NCBI GenBank assembly: GCA_937898535.1
Contig: CALDKP010000299.1
Coordinates: 1-5,059, forward strand
From: an uncultured Sphingomonadales bacterium
GTDB taxonomy: Bacteria; Pseudomonadota; Alphaproteobacteria; Sphingomonadales; Sphingomonadaceae
Direction of reading: 5' to 3'
DNA length: 5,059 nucleotides
Shown here: positions 1 to 4,753 of the stretch, piece by piece
How the letters are laid out: each line of letters opens with the position of its first letter
How positions within the stretch are numbered: position 1 is the first letter of the stretch
Notes under the pieces: generated by a model
Told to the model about the DNA's origin: nothing
The model's input: the letters and a program-made list of their open reading frames with translations, nothing else
The model's database searches: none
Program-made: the position numbers and the translations under genes

Positions 1-171
1 GGTTCCCGCGCGGCGCAGAAGGGTCTGGCGGGTAAACTGCTCCGCATGACCAATCGCCGCAAGGATCGCCGCCGCCAACGCGCTGTCGTCCATGTCCTGA
101 TCGACACGCAAATAGGCTCGCACCTCGTCCAGCATTACGCTGTCGAGGCCGAGCGGTTCCATGCTCAGCAT
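1..171 (-). CDS. Head-tail connector protein, gp6 / phiE125 gp8 type (5' end only)
   Basis: Only the first 57 codons are present; the gene continues past position 1. Members of this family form the ring that joins the portal to the tail or to the next adaptor, so the product should act in the virion neck. The visible sequence shows the family's usual N-terminal pattern: LDEVRAYLRVD, then an acidic DMDDSAL turn, then an alanine-rich helix ending in HAEQFTRQTLLRR. This is the helical bundle seen in HK97 gp6-like connectors (PF05135 / TIGR02215 style). The start at 171 is chosen because AAGGA lies at 183-179, 7 nt upstream; a second ATG at 162 lacks such a site. It follows the fibre-like gene by 12 nt and is probably co-transcribed with it. 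The assignment rests on the N-terminal pattern and the context, since the C-terminal half is not visible. Confidence 0.82.
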   Translation of the reverse strand, partial: MLSMEPLGLDSVMLDEVRAYLRVDQDMDDSALAAAILAAIGHAEQFTRQTLLRRAGT

Positions 172-183
172 TTCGATTTCCTT

Positions 184-792
184 TTAGATAATCCGGCGGC
201 CCATGGCGGTAAGTCCGGCCTTTAACGTGACCGCCGATGCCGCCACTTCCGACCGGAACAGCAGTTGAACTTGCCCAGCTGTTGCCCCCACCGACACGAC
301 GAAATTGGCCCTTATCGGGATATTCGTGGCCGCGGCGCGCACGCCCGTTGTGGCGCCTGTCGTTGTGCCGTCTGCAATCTGTTCCGCGCCGGTAAGCGCC
401 GTTGCATTTGACTGATGAACGGTCATGCCAGCCACCGACCCGGAAGGGATATCGAGGGCAAGCGCAATGCCTGTTGTGGCTGCCGCCGACTGAAAGGCTC
501 CGATAACCTCAACAAGGTACATGGTGTTGGCCGCCGCGGCGAAAGACAGACCCGTCGCAGCGGCAGGTGTGACGGTGTTATTGGCAACGTCGGCGGCAAG
601 CTTGCTCCACGTCCATGGATCGCCACCGCCCTCACCCTGCTTCGCGGCGGGTTGATGGGTGTTTGCGCTTGTTCCGACGGTCAGCCGTGCCTCGTCGGTA
701 ATCAAATAAACTTCGCCCACGCGCAAAGCGTTTGCAGCAGCCGCGGCAGTGATTTGCGCCCGCGTTCCCCGTTTATGGGAAAGGCTGGGCAT
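184..792 (-). CDS. Fibre-like virion protein with Mtd_N-like N-terminus
   Basis: This 202-residue protein starts MPSLSHKRGTRAQI. Residues 1 to about 45 resemble the Mtd_N-type module found at the start of many phage fibre and receptor-binding proteins: a basic RG motif, then GEVYLITDEARLTVGTS. The upstream neighbour carries the same module. A Gly-rich linker (KQGEGGGDPW) leads to an Ala/Thr/Val-rich, beta-strand-like domain containing YLVEVIGAF, GIALALDIPSG and the ending LTAMGRRII. That C-terminal domain looks like jelly-roll-like phage structural proteins, but I cannot name the family. The ATG at 792 overlaps the upstream stop codon (TGATG, 1-nt overlap) with only a weak GGA upstream, which points to translational coupling. 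In-frame codons upstream of 792 (to 861) lie inside the neighbouring gene and are not taken as the start. The protein is likely a head- or neck-attached decoration or fibre; a tail role is possible but fits the gene order less well. Confidence 0.85.
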   Translation of the reverse strand: MPSLSHKRGTRAQITAAAAANALRVGEVYLITDEARLTVGTSANTHQPAAKQGEGGGDPWTWSKLAADVANNTVTPAAATGLSFAAAANTMYLVEVIGAFQSAAATTGIALALDIPSGSVAGMTVHQSNATALTGAEQIADGTTTGATTGVRAAATNIPIRANFVVSVGATAGQVQLLFRSEVAASAVTLKAGLTAMGRRII

Positions 793-1244
793 CAGAACGT
801 TCCACAGTCCACATCGCCCACCGCCAGCGTGACAAAGGCATTGGCGGCATCTTTGGTCCACGCCATGGAGTTATTCAATCGTATAACCCCATCGGTTCTA
901 TTTGTTCCCCAAATATAACCAGATGTGCCACCTGCGACCACTGCCGCTTTCTCGTCAAGGTCAGACGCCGGGATATTCAACGCCGCTTTGAACGCGTTGA
1001 CTGTAATCTTCGCTTCTTTTTGCCCCACTGCAGATGCGTCGTGCAAGATGAGGAAGTCCGCTGCGCCATCTACTGATGCGACGGTCGCAAGATCGTCAAT
1101 CGCCGGAACGACGGGCAGCCGCGTCGTCGCGCTGGTGCCGATGTGCAATGTCCCACGATCGGTGGTAAAATGCGCCTCACCCGCCAACATCGATGCTGTG
1201 GGCAAATTGGCTTTCAAGCCGCGCTTTATTTGAATTCTTGGCAT
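792..1244 (-). CDS. Short phage fibre-like protein (Mtd_N-like module, GTF-ending)
   Basis: A 150-residue protein. Residues 1 to about 45 form an Mtd_N-like module (PRIQIKRG, then LAGEAHFTTDRGTLHIGTS). Residues about 50-92 contain DGAADFLILHDASAVGQ followed by AKITVNAFKAAL, a segment commonly found in phage tail-fibre and spike proteins where a 'DASA..KKVT' stretch joins modules. The C-terminal third (YIWGTNRTDGVIRLNNS, then WTKDAANAFVTL) is probably beta-structured, and the protein ends GDVDCGTF. The start at 1244 has AAGGA at 1255-1251 with 6-nt spacing; this site overlaps the stop codon of the mini-collagen gene. The stop overlaps the ATG of the next gene by 1 nt. It is too short to be a full receptor-binding fibre, so it is more likely a decoration protein or one subunit of a multi-part head fibre. 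That role is inferred. Confidence 0.85.
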   Translation of the reverse strand: MPRIQIKRGLKANLPTASMLAGEAHFTTDRGTLHIGTSATTRLPVVPAIDDLATVASVDGAADFLILHDASAVGQKEAKITVNAFKAALNIPASDLDEKAAVVAGGTSGYIWGTNRTDGVIRLNNSMAWTKDAANAFVTLAVGDVDCGTF

Positions 1245-1253
1245 ATATGATCC

Positions 1254-1454
1254 TTAATTAAATGTGCCGCCGTCAATGATGTCGGCCACAGGGCCGGTTG
1301 GCCCGGTTGGTCCCTGCACGCCCGGCGGCCCGATGATGGTGGGAACCGACCCGATGGATGACGCCGATACGGTCGGTGCCAGCGTGCCATCCGGCCCGCG
1401 CCAGCGCGTCAATATGGTTGGCGGGGGCTGTCGCCATTGCAAAAGCATCGTCAT
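1254..1454 (-). CDS. Small collagen-like phage protein
   Basis: A 66-residue protein with three parts. The N-terminus (LLQWRQPPPTILTRWRGPDG) carries two Trp-Arg motifs of a kind seen in small prophage virion proteins. The middle is a Ser/Ala/Thr/Val-rich linker. Then comes a short collagen-like Gly-X-Y tract of five triplets starting at GPPGVQGPTGPTGPV, and the protein ends IIDGGTFN. Short Gly-X-Y tracts in phage proteins usually trimerise and form stalks. The ATG at 1454 overlaps the upstream stop by 4 nt (ATGA), indicating coupled translation; Met3 would be an alternative start. Its stop is 9 nt before the next ATG. The 'DGGTF' ending recurs, slightly altered, at the end of the next gene (DCGTF), so the two products may share a structural role. 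The exact function is unknown; a trimeric linker or decoration component is inferred. Confidence 0.8.
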   Translation of the reverse strand: MTMLLQWRQPPPTILTRWRGPDGTLAPTVSASSIGSVPTIIGPPGVQGPTGPTGPVADIIDGGTFN

Positions 1455-1792
1455 GCTGTGACGCTTTCGCGCAACGTGATGCCGATGCTTTCGGTGATGA
1501 TAACCCCGCCGCCGACCTCAATCCGCGCATCCGCCAGATAATATCCCGCCGGCAACAGCGCGCTTTGCGCCGCCCCCACCGTCAGGTTCCATCCGGGCGG
1601 CACGTCACCCGATGCTGACCGCGGTGTAATGTTAAAGGCAGCAGCCACAGGCGCGGCGGCGCTCACGCTCGTCCGGCCAGGGGCCACTGCCTTCATCGCC
1701 GCGCTTATCGCCGTGACGGAAAGGGGGTCACCCGTCACAGCATCAAGCGCGAGCGAAATGGTTTCGCCGCGTTGAAAAACAAATATGGTCAT
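1451..1792 (-). CDS. Putative virion accessory protein, beta-sandwich-like, family unknown
   Basis: This 113-residue protein starts MTIFVFQRGETISLALDAV and has alternating hydrophobic strands throughout. Notable stretches are the central WNLTVGAAQSALLPAGYYLAD and the terminal ITESIGITLRESVTA. The pattern of strands, a WxL strand, a 'pGxY.aDari' strand and a final strand ending in VT resembles small Ig-like or baseplate-upper-type (BppU N-domain-like) phage proteins, but this is a resemblance, not a firm assignment. The start at 1792 is preferred over the longer in-frame ATG at 1822 because GGAG lies at 1802-1799, 6 nt upstream, and because the longer version would run through the hairpin at 1809-1834. 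It follows the major capsid gene and overlaps the mini-collagen gene by 4 nt, so it is probably a head-associated structural or chaperone-like protein. Confidence 0.8.
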   Translation of the reverse strand: MTIFVFQRGETISLALDAVTGDPLSVTAISAAMKAVAPGRTSVSAAAPVAAAFNITPRSASGDVPPGWNLTVGAAQSALLPAGYYLADARIEVGGGVIITESIGITLRESVTA

Positions 1793-1798
1793 GTCGTT

Positions 1799-1802
1799 CT
1801 CC
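1799..1802 (-). promoter_or_regulatory. Ribosome binding site GGAG deciding the start at 1792
   Basis: GGAG on the minus strand with 6 nt to the ATG at 1792. It favours that start over the in-frame ATG at 1822. It lies 6 nt downstream of the base of the hairpin at 1809-1834, so hairpin folding could affect access to it. Confidence 0.65.
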
Positions 1803-1808
1803 GAAGGG

Positions 1809-1834
1809 ATCTCCCCACCCACGGGCGGGGAGAT
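1809..1834 (-). promoter_or_regulatory. Strong hairpin between the capsid gene and the downstream gene block
   Basis: The minus-strand RNA can form an 8-bp perfect stem (ATCTCCCC with GGGGAGAT) extended by a G-U pair and two G-C pairs around a 4-nt loop. The position that is G-U in the minus-strand RNA is an A-C mismatch in the plus-strand RNA, so the structure is better in the direction of the genes. It begins 10 nt after the major capsid stop codon. No U-tract follows on the minus strand, so it is not a classical terminator there; it may be an attenuator, an RNA-processing or stabilising element for the capsid message, or a partial terminator. The plus-strand side does have TTTT just after the stem, but there is no plus-strand gene to terminate. 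Confidence 0.55.
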
Positions 1835-1844
1835 TTTCGCGCAA

Positions 1845-2912
1845 TTAGGAAATGGCGAACTTCATCAGTTTGATCGCTTCCGAATTGGTCAGCGCGCCGC
1901 CCAAACGCTTGGTTGCGTAGAAATGGACATAGGGCTTGTTCGAATAGGGATCGCGCAGGATGTTGGTTTCCGTGCGCTCGGCAATCAGATAGCCCGCCTT
2001 GAAATTGCCAAAGGCGATCGACAGGCTGTTGGCCGCAATATCGGGCATATCTTCGGCTTCAACCACGGGATATCCCAACAGGGTATCCGGCTGCCCTGCG
2101 CTCAGACCCGCCTGCCAAATGAACGCACCATCGGTTGTCTTGAACTTGCGGATCGCCGAAAGCGTAGACGCATTCATCACCCATGTTGCACCCTGACGAT
2201 AAGGCGCGCGCAAGGCGTGGACCAATTCGACGAGCTTATCCTGCGGGTTTGAAGTGGCAAAGGCACCGGCCACACCCGATGCAACATGTTGAAGCGTGCC
2301 AAATGGACGCGTGGCATCGCCAGTCGCCGCGGTTGGTGCGGTCAAAAAGCCCTTGGGCTTATTGCTGCCATTGCCATTCACAAATGCCGCGCCTTCTGCC
2401 TTTGCAAATTCGGTTGCGATTTCGTTGGCGAGCCAGCTTTCCACATCGAACGCCGCATCATCAAGCATCGCCTGTGTCGCGGCGGGATTGGCATAAAGCT
2501 CGCCAAAGCTTGGGACGATTTCGTTGAATGTCGGCGTTGCTGTTTCGGGGCGTGTCGCGGTTTCCGATGCCCAGCCCGACGTCACGCCATTTTGCGTCAC
2601 AAGCTTGCGATAACCTGACGATCCGACGCGGACGACATTGGCAATCGCACGGATGGGCGAAATGGCCTTCAACGTGGAATCGATGATTTCATCAATTTCG
2701 CGCGGGACGGCAAATCCGCCATCGGCGGCAACCACGCCCGAAAAGCTTTTCAGCTCCACTTCGGACCCGCGGCGCAAATAGCCGTCAACAAAGGCCGATT
2801 TTGCGGGGTCGGTCACGCTCGCCCCCGACAAAACGGGCCGCGTCACAGCGGTTGCGGCCACCGCCCCTTCAAAAACCGCGTCGAGCGCGTCAGCTTTGGT
2901 TTCATAATCCAT
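1845..2912 (-). CDS. Major capsid protein, HK97 fold
   Basis: This 355-residue protein forms the icosahedral shell. Recognisable HK97-type landmarks (PF05065) occur in order: GGFAVP near residues 65-70, where the mature shell domain usually begins; an E-loop-like segment with SGYRKLV and WASETATRPE; then PTFNEIVPSFGELYA, QAMLDDAAFDVESWLA and the P-domain helix EFAKAEGAAFVNGNG followed by KPKGFL; then WVMNASTLSAIRK, LLGYPVVEAEDMP and IAFGNFKAGYLI; and near the end LRDPYSNKPYVHFYATKRLGG. The region before GGFAVP is only about 65 residues, shorter than the roughly 100-residue delta domain of HK97 gp5, so a separate scaffold or a reduced one is implied. The start at 2912 is preferred over longer in-frame starts up to 3023 because AAGGAG lies 6 nt upstream and the longer reading runs inside the protease gene. 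Only 1 nt separates it from the protease stop. Confidence 0.97.
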   Translation of the reverse strand: MDYETKADALDAVFEGAVAATAVTRPVLSGASVTDPAKSAFVDGYLRRGSEVELKSFSGVVAADGGFAVPREIDEIIDSTLKAISPIRAIANVVRVGSSGYRKLVTQNGVTSGWASETATRPETATPTFNEIVPSFGELYANPAATQAMLDDAAFDVESWLANEIATEFAKAEGAAFVNGNGSNKPKGFLTAPTAATGDATRPFGTLQHVASGVAGAFATSNPQDKLVELVHALRAPYRQGATWVMNASTLSAIRKFKTTDGAFIWQAGLSAGQPDTLLGYPVVEAEDMPDIAANSLSIAFGNFKAGYLIAERTETNILRDPYSNKPYVHFYATKRLGGALTNSEAIKLMKFAIS

Positions 2913-2913
2913 A

Positions 2914-3312
2914 TCATTCTCCTTGGGTGATGGATGTTGTGCCCGCCGCTGCGGCCTCGACGGCCAACACGCGGGCGAGCGGTTGCATGGGATGCGTGAC
3001 GACGCTGACCTCAATGAGATCAAGGTCCGTCAGTTCCCGGTAATCCTGTTTGTTCATGGCGAGGACGCGATAGCCAAAGGACAGGCCAGCGCCGGCCTGT
3101 ACCGGCGTTTTTTCGTCATCCAGCCGGGCAATGACGCGCAATCCGCGCGCGTCCTCGCTCAGGCTTTCGACAAAGCCAATGCGCCGGTTGCGATCATGCT
3201 GCCACAGCAATGGAACGCCCGCTTTTGCCGCACGGGCAAATGCACCCTTGCGCACAATATCGCCGCCCTTGTCCGGTGCATCAAAGATCGCGGCATAACC
3301 AGCCAGCCTCAC
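2914..3312 (-). CDS. HK97-family prohead protease
   Basis: A 132-residue serine protease of the Peptidase_S78 (PF04586) type that cleaves the capsid N-terminal region or scaffold during prohead maturation. The usual motifs are visible in order: GYAAIFDAPDKGGDIVRKGAF at residues 5-25; the catalytic His in LLWQHD (His39); the catalytic Ser in GLSFGYR (Ser78); and the C-terminal strand LIEVSVVTHPMQPLA (about residues 99-113), which is conserved in the family. At 132 residues it is at the short end for the family but appears complete. The start codon is GTG at 3312, overlapping the stop of the membrane-protein gene by 4 nt (GTGA); there is no strong Shine-Dalgarno, so translation is probably coupled. 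The protein begins directly at the first conserved strand, which supports this start. It is followed immediately by the major capsid gene, the standard HK97 order. Confidence 0.95.
   Translation of the reverse strand: MRLAGYAAIFDAPDKGGDIVRKGAFARAAKAGVPLLWQHDRNRRIGFVESLSEDARGLRVIARLDDEKTPVQAGAGLSFGYRVLAMNKQDYRELTDLDLIEVSVVTHPMQPLARVLAVEAAAAGTTSITQGE
2919..2924 (-). promoter_or_regulatory. Ribosome binding site AAGGAG of the major capsid gene
   Basis: AAGGAG on the minus strand with 6-nt spacing to the ATG at 2912, the strongest Shine-Dalgarno match in the window. It lies inside the last codons of the protease gene. It fixes the capsid start and fits the high expression a major capsid protein needs compared with its coupled neighbours. 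Confidence 0.8.
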
Positions 3313-3566
3313 TGGCTAACCAGCCCCAACAGGCCCAGCTTGACAGCCAGCCCGATGAGCAACAGCGCAAGCACCATGCGCACGACCCAGCCAATCGCCG
3401 CCTTGCGCGCCGACCGCTTGGCATCGCGCCAGGCAGACAAAAGCTCGCGCAGCTCACTCATATCCTTTGCGGCGCTGGCGTCATCCAAACCCAAACGGGC
3501 AAGCGCACGCCGGGCACCCGTTTCGGAGGCCTGCTCCAGCAGACCTTGAAGATTATTTTCTGTCAT
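3309..3566 (-). CDS. Small single-span membrane protein, DUF6127-like
   Basis: An 85-residue protein. Residues 1-55 are polar and helical, with LLEQASETGARRALARLGL and SELRELLSAWRDAKRSARK suggesting an amphipathic helix pair; residues about 57-80 form one hydrophobic span (VVRMVLALLLIGLAVKLGLL) just after a strongly basic patch, which predicts a cytoplasmic N-terminus. The sequence looks like the DUF6127 family that I associate with prophages of sphingomonads; I am moderately sure of the family name. The start at 3566 has AGGAA at 6-nt spacing. It overlaps the protease gene by 4 nt, so it is made with the capsid proteins. In the Rhodobacter capsulatus gene transfer agent a small protein (g3.5) occupies the comparable place before the protease, so a head-assembly or membrane-docking role is plausible. 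No function is known from the sequence, and one span alone does not make it a holin. Confidence 0.85.
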   Translation of the reverse strand: MTENNLQGLLEQASETGARRALARLGLDDASAAKDMSELRELLSAWRDAKRSARKAAIGWVVRMVLALLLIGLAVKLGLLGLVSQ

Positions 3567-3752
3567 CGGAAATTCCTATATGTGGGGAACCCAAAGAAGG
3601 GTTATGTTGCACCAATGGAATGATGGTTCTTCATGACCATATATATCCTGCTATGCATCGCAGGCAGCGATTGGCTTGCTGCAACAGCAAAGCTTCAAAA
3701 TACAATATCTTGGGCGGTGAATGGCATTACACGCGCCGGAAAGTGATGACGG
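3567..3752 (-). other. Gap between the immunity gene and the capsid operon, no gene seen
   Basis: These 186 nt hold no convincing reading frame. The part at 3727-3752 belongs to the direct repeat around the immunity gene. The rest is more AT-rich than the capsid genes and contains only weak inverted repeats: a 5-bp stem at 3588-3603 (AACCC/GGGTT) and a bulged 8-bp stem near 3680-3700, neither followed by a U-tract. A promoter for the capsid operon could be here, but no well-spaced -35/-10 pair stands out. Confidence 0.5.
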
Positions 3753-4217
3753 TTAGCTTGGACCAGTTTCATCGTCGTCTGGAAAGTCGTCCAACGTCAG
3801 CATACGGGAATTTTCGTCTGGCTCAGGGTAGATGACGGGCTTGTCGCCATAACGCTCGTGCAATGCGCGCTCCCGACGTTCAAAGCCTGATTCTTCAGGA
3901 TCTATTTGATCCGGATAGGAAAAGCGGGCGGCAAACGCTCCGTTTTTTACTTCATAATGAAGCACAACCCATTTCTTATCCGCCTCGGCAAATTCCCACA
4001 GCTCGTGAAGTGCGTCAAACAGCTCGTCACTCGGGCCGTAATAGACCACCTGTTCGCCTTCATCGTAGAAAACACCTGCTTCGCAGTAGCCTTCATCCAT
4101 TTCGGCATACATATATGTACCATCGGGGTGATGTTCGAGAATATCGGCTAGATGCTGTCCAATGCCGTTGAGCATATCGCCCATTTGTATGCGAGGGTCC
4201 ATTTTACTTCTCCCCTT
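3727..4217 (-). repeat. Direct repeat copy 1 (immunity gene with flanks)
   Basis: This 491-bp unit matches 4263-4753 at a constant offset of 536 bp with no gaps and about 40 mismatches by hand count (about 92% identity). It spans the whole immunity gene, its ribosome binding site, the last codons of a toxin-like reading frame upstream, and about 26 bp after the stop. Both ends of the repeat are nearly identical between the copies, while the middle has diverged. Confidence 0.95.
3753..4202 (-). CDS. Immunity protein, YezG/DUF600-like, copy 1 (distal)
   Basis: A 149-residue acidic, soluble protein. It resembles the YezG-type immunity family (DUF600, PF04634), whose members bind and block the nuclease domain of polymorphic toxins inside the producing cell. 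Supporting features are the N-terminal helix IGQHLADILEHHPDG followed by a YMYAE strand; a strand pair GVFYDEGEQVVYY; the helix DELFDALHELWEFAE; the strands KKWVVLHYEV and GAFAARFSYPDQID; and the helix FERRERALHERYGDKPVIYP. The start at 4202 has GGGGAG at 4215-4210, 7 nt upstream, exactly as in copy 2. It differs from copy 2 at 17 of 149 positions, concentrated at residues 35-41, 66-71 and 104-111. No complete toxin lies directly before this copy, so it may be an orphan immunity gene or one with altered specificity. The family call is by sequence pattern and context. Confidence 0.82.
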   Translation of the reverse strand: MDPRIQMGDMLNGIGQHLADILEHHPDGTYMYAEMDEGYCEAGVFYDEGEQVVYYGPSDELFDALHELWEFAEADKKWVVLHYEVKNGAFAARFSYPDQIDPEESGFERRERALHERYGDKPVIYPEPDENSRMLTLDDFPDDDETGPS

Positions 4218-4262
4218 CGATGGTGTTTTCCGTTTCGTATCGGGGGTTGCCCTAAAATTCCG
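4218..4262 (-). other. 45-bp spacer between immunity repeats, possible toxin 3'-end relic
   Basis: Read on the minus strand in the frame of the TAA just before immunity copy 1, the spacer and the start of the repeat encode about 19 residues (NFRATPRYETENTIEGEK) after an in-frame stop. The intact toxin ends KFRKTVPNIKGEK, so both share an FR.T pattern and the GEK stop context. This may be what is left of a second toxin C-terminus after a duplication or cassette exchange. The stretch is short and only the last three or four codons are clearly shared, so coincidence is possible. Confidence 0.3.
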
Positions 4263-4753
4263 TTACACGCGCCGGAAAGTGATGACGGCTAGCTTGGACC
4301 AGTTTCATCGTCGTCGGGAAAGTCGTCCAACGTCAGCATACGGTAACTTTCGTCTGGCTCAGGGTAGATGACAGGCTTGTCGCCATAACGCTCGTGCAAT
4401 GCGCGGCCCCGACGTTCAACGATTGATTTTTCAGGATCTATTTGATCAGGATAGGAAAAGCGAACGGCGAATGCTCCGTTTTTTACTTCATAATGAAGCA
4501 CAGCCCATTTCTTATCTGCCTCAGCTAACTCCCACAGGTCGAACAGTGCGTCAAACAGCTCGTCACTCGGATCGTAATAGACCACCTGTTCGCCTTCATC
4601 GTAGAAAACACCTGCATCACAGGAACCTGCACTCACTTCGGCATACATATATGTACCATCGGGGTGATGTTCGAGAATATCGGCCAGATGCTGTCCAATG
4701 CCATTGAGCATATCGCCCATTTGTATGCGAGGGTCCATTTTACTTCTCCCCTT
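4263..4753 (-). repeat. Direct repeat copy 2 (immunity gene with flanks)
   Basis: This is the partner of 3727-4217. It contains the immunity gene that directly follows the toxin, the toxin stop codon and the last three toxin codons. The match extends into non-coding sequence on both sides, which indicates a segmental duplication and not two independently acquired genes. Confidence 0.95.
4289..4738 (-). CDS. Immunity protein, YezG/DUF600-like, copy 2 (toxin-proximal)
   Basis: A 149-residue protein, 132/149 identical to copy 1. It shares the first 34 and last 17 residues exactly and differs mainly at residues 35-41 (VSAGSCD in place of MDEGYCE), 56, 66-71, 79, 92, 104-111 and 131-132. It begins one base after the toxin stop codon (TAA, then A, then ATG), and its ribosome binding site GGGGAG at 4751-4746 lies within the last toxin codons, so toxin and antidote are made from the same message. 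This is the standard arrangement for a polymorphic toxin and its cognate inhibitor, and makes copy 2 the likely partner of the nuclease. Like copy 1, it is highly acidic (ending LDDFPDDDETGPS), which suits binding to a basic nuclease domain. The immunity role rests on position and family resemblance. Confidence 0.85.
   Translation of the reverse strand: MDPRIQMGDMLNGIGQHLADILEHHPDGTYMYAEVSAGSCDAGVFYDEGEQVVYYDPSDELFDALFDLWELAEADKKWAVLHYEVKNGAFAVRFSYPDQIDPEKSIVERRGRALHERYGDKPVIYPEPDESYRMLTLDDFPDDDETGPS

Noticed and set aside
415..918. 167-codon plus-strand open frame
   Set aside because: It is the antisense shadow of the two fibre-like genes; the product is Arg/Cys/Gly-rich without family features.
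1254..1261. TTAATTAA palindrome as a regulatory site
   Set aside because: It is formed by the overlap of the mini-collagen stop codon and the ribosome binding site of the next gene; an 8-bp AT palindrome alone is not evidence.
1785..2252. 155-codon plus-strand open frame over the capsid gene 3' end
   Set aside because: It lies opposite the major capsid gene and owes its length to GC-rich codon structure on the other strand.
2913..3023. Longer N-terminus for the capsid protein, starting at 3023
   Set aside because: The extra residues are Arg/Pro/Ser-rich, lie inside the protease gene in another frame, and the AAGGAG site points to the start at 2912.
2923..3549. 208-codon plus-strand open frame opposite the protease and membrane-protein genes
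   Set aside because: It is antisense to two well-supported genes, has a low-complexity Arg/Ala-rich product and no recognisable domain.
3588..3603. Inverted repeat AACCC/GGGTT as terminator of the toxin-immunity cassette
   Set aside because: The stem is only 5 bp and no U-tract follows, so termination is not supported.
4108..4119. 12-bp palindrome TACATATATGTA, repeated at 4644-4655, as an operator
   Set aside because: It encodes the conserved TYMY residues inside both immunity genes and repeats only because the genes are duplicated.
3727..4753. Direct repeats as a CRISPR array, insertion-sequence ends or attachment sites
   Set aside because: There are only two units of 491 bp, each is a whole gene with flanks, and there is no transposase, integrase or terminal inverted repeat.
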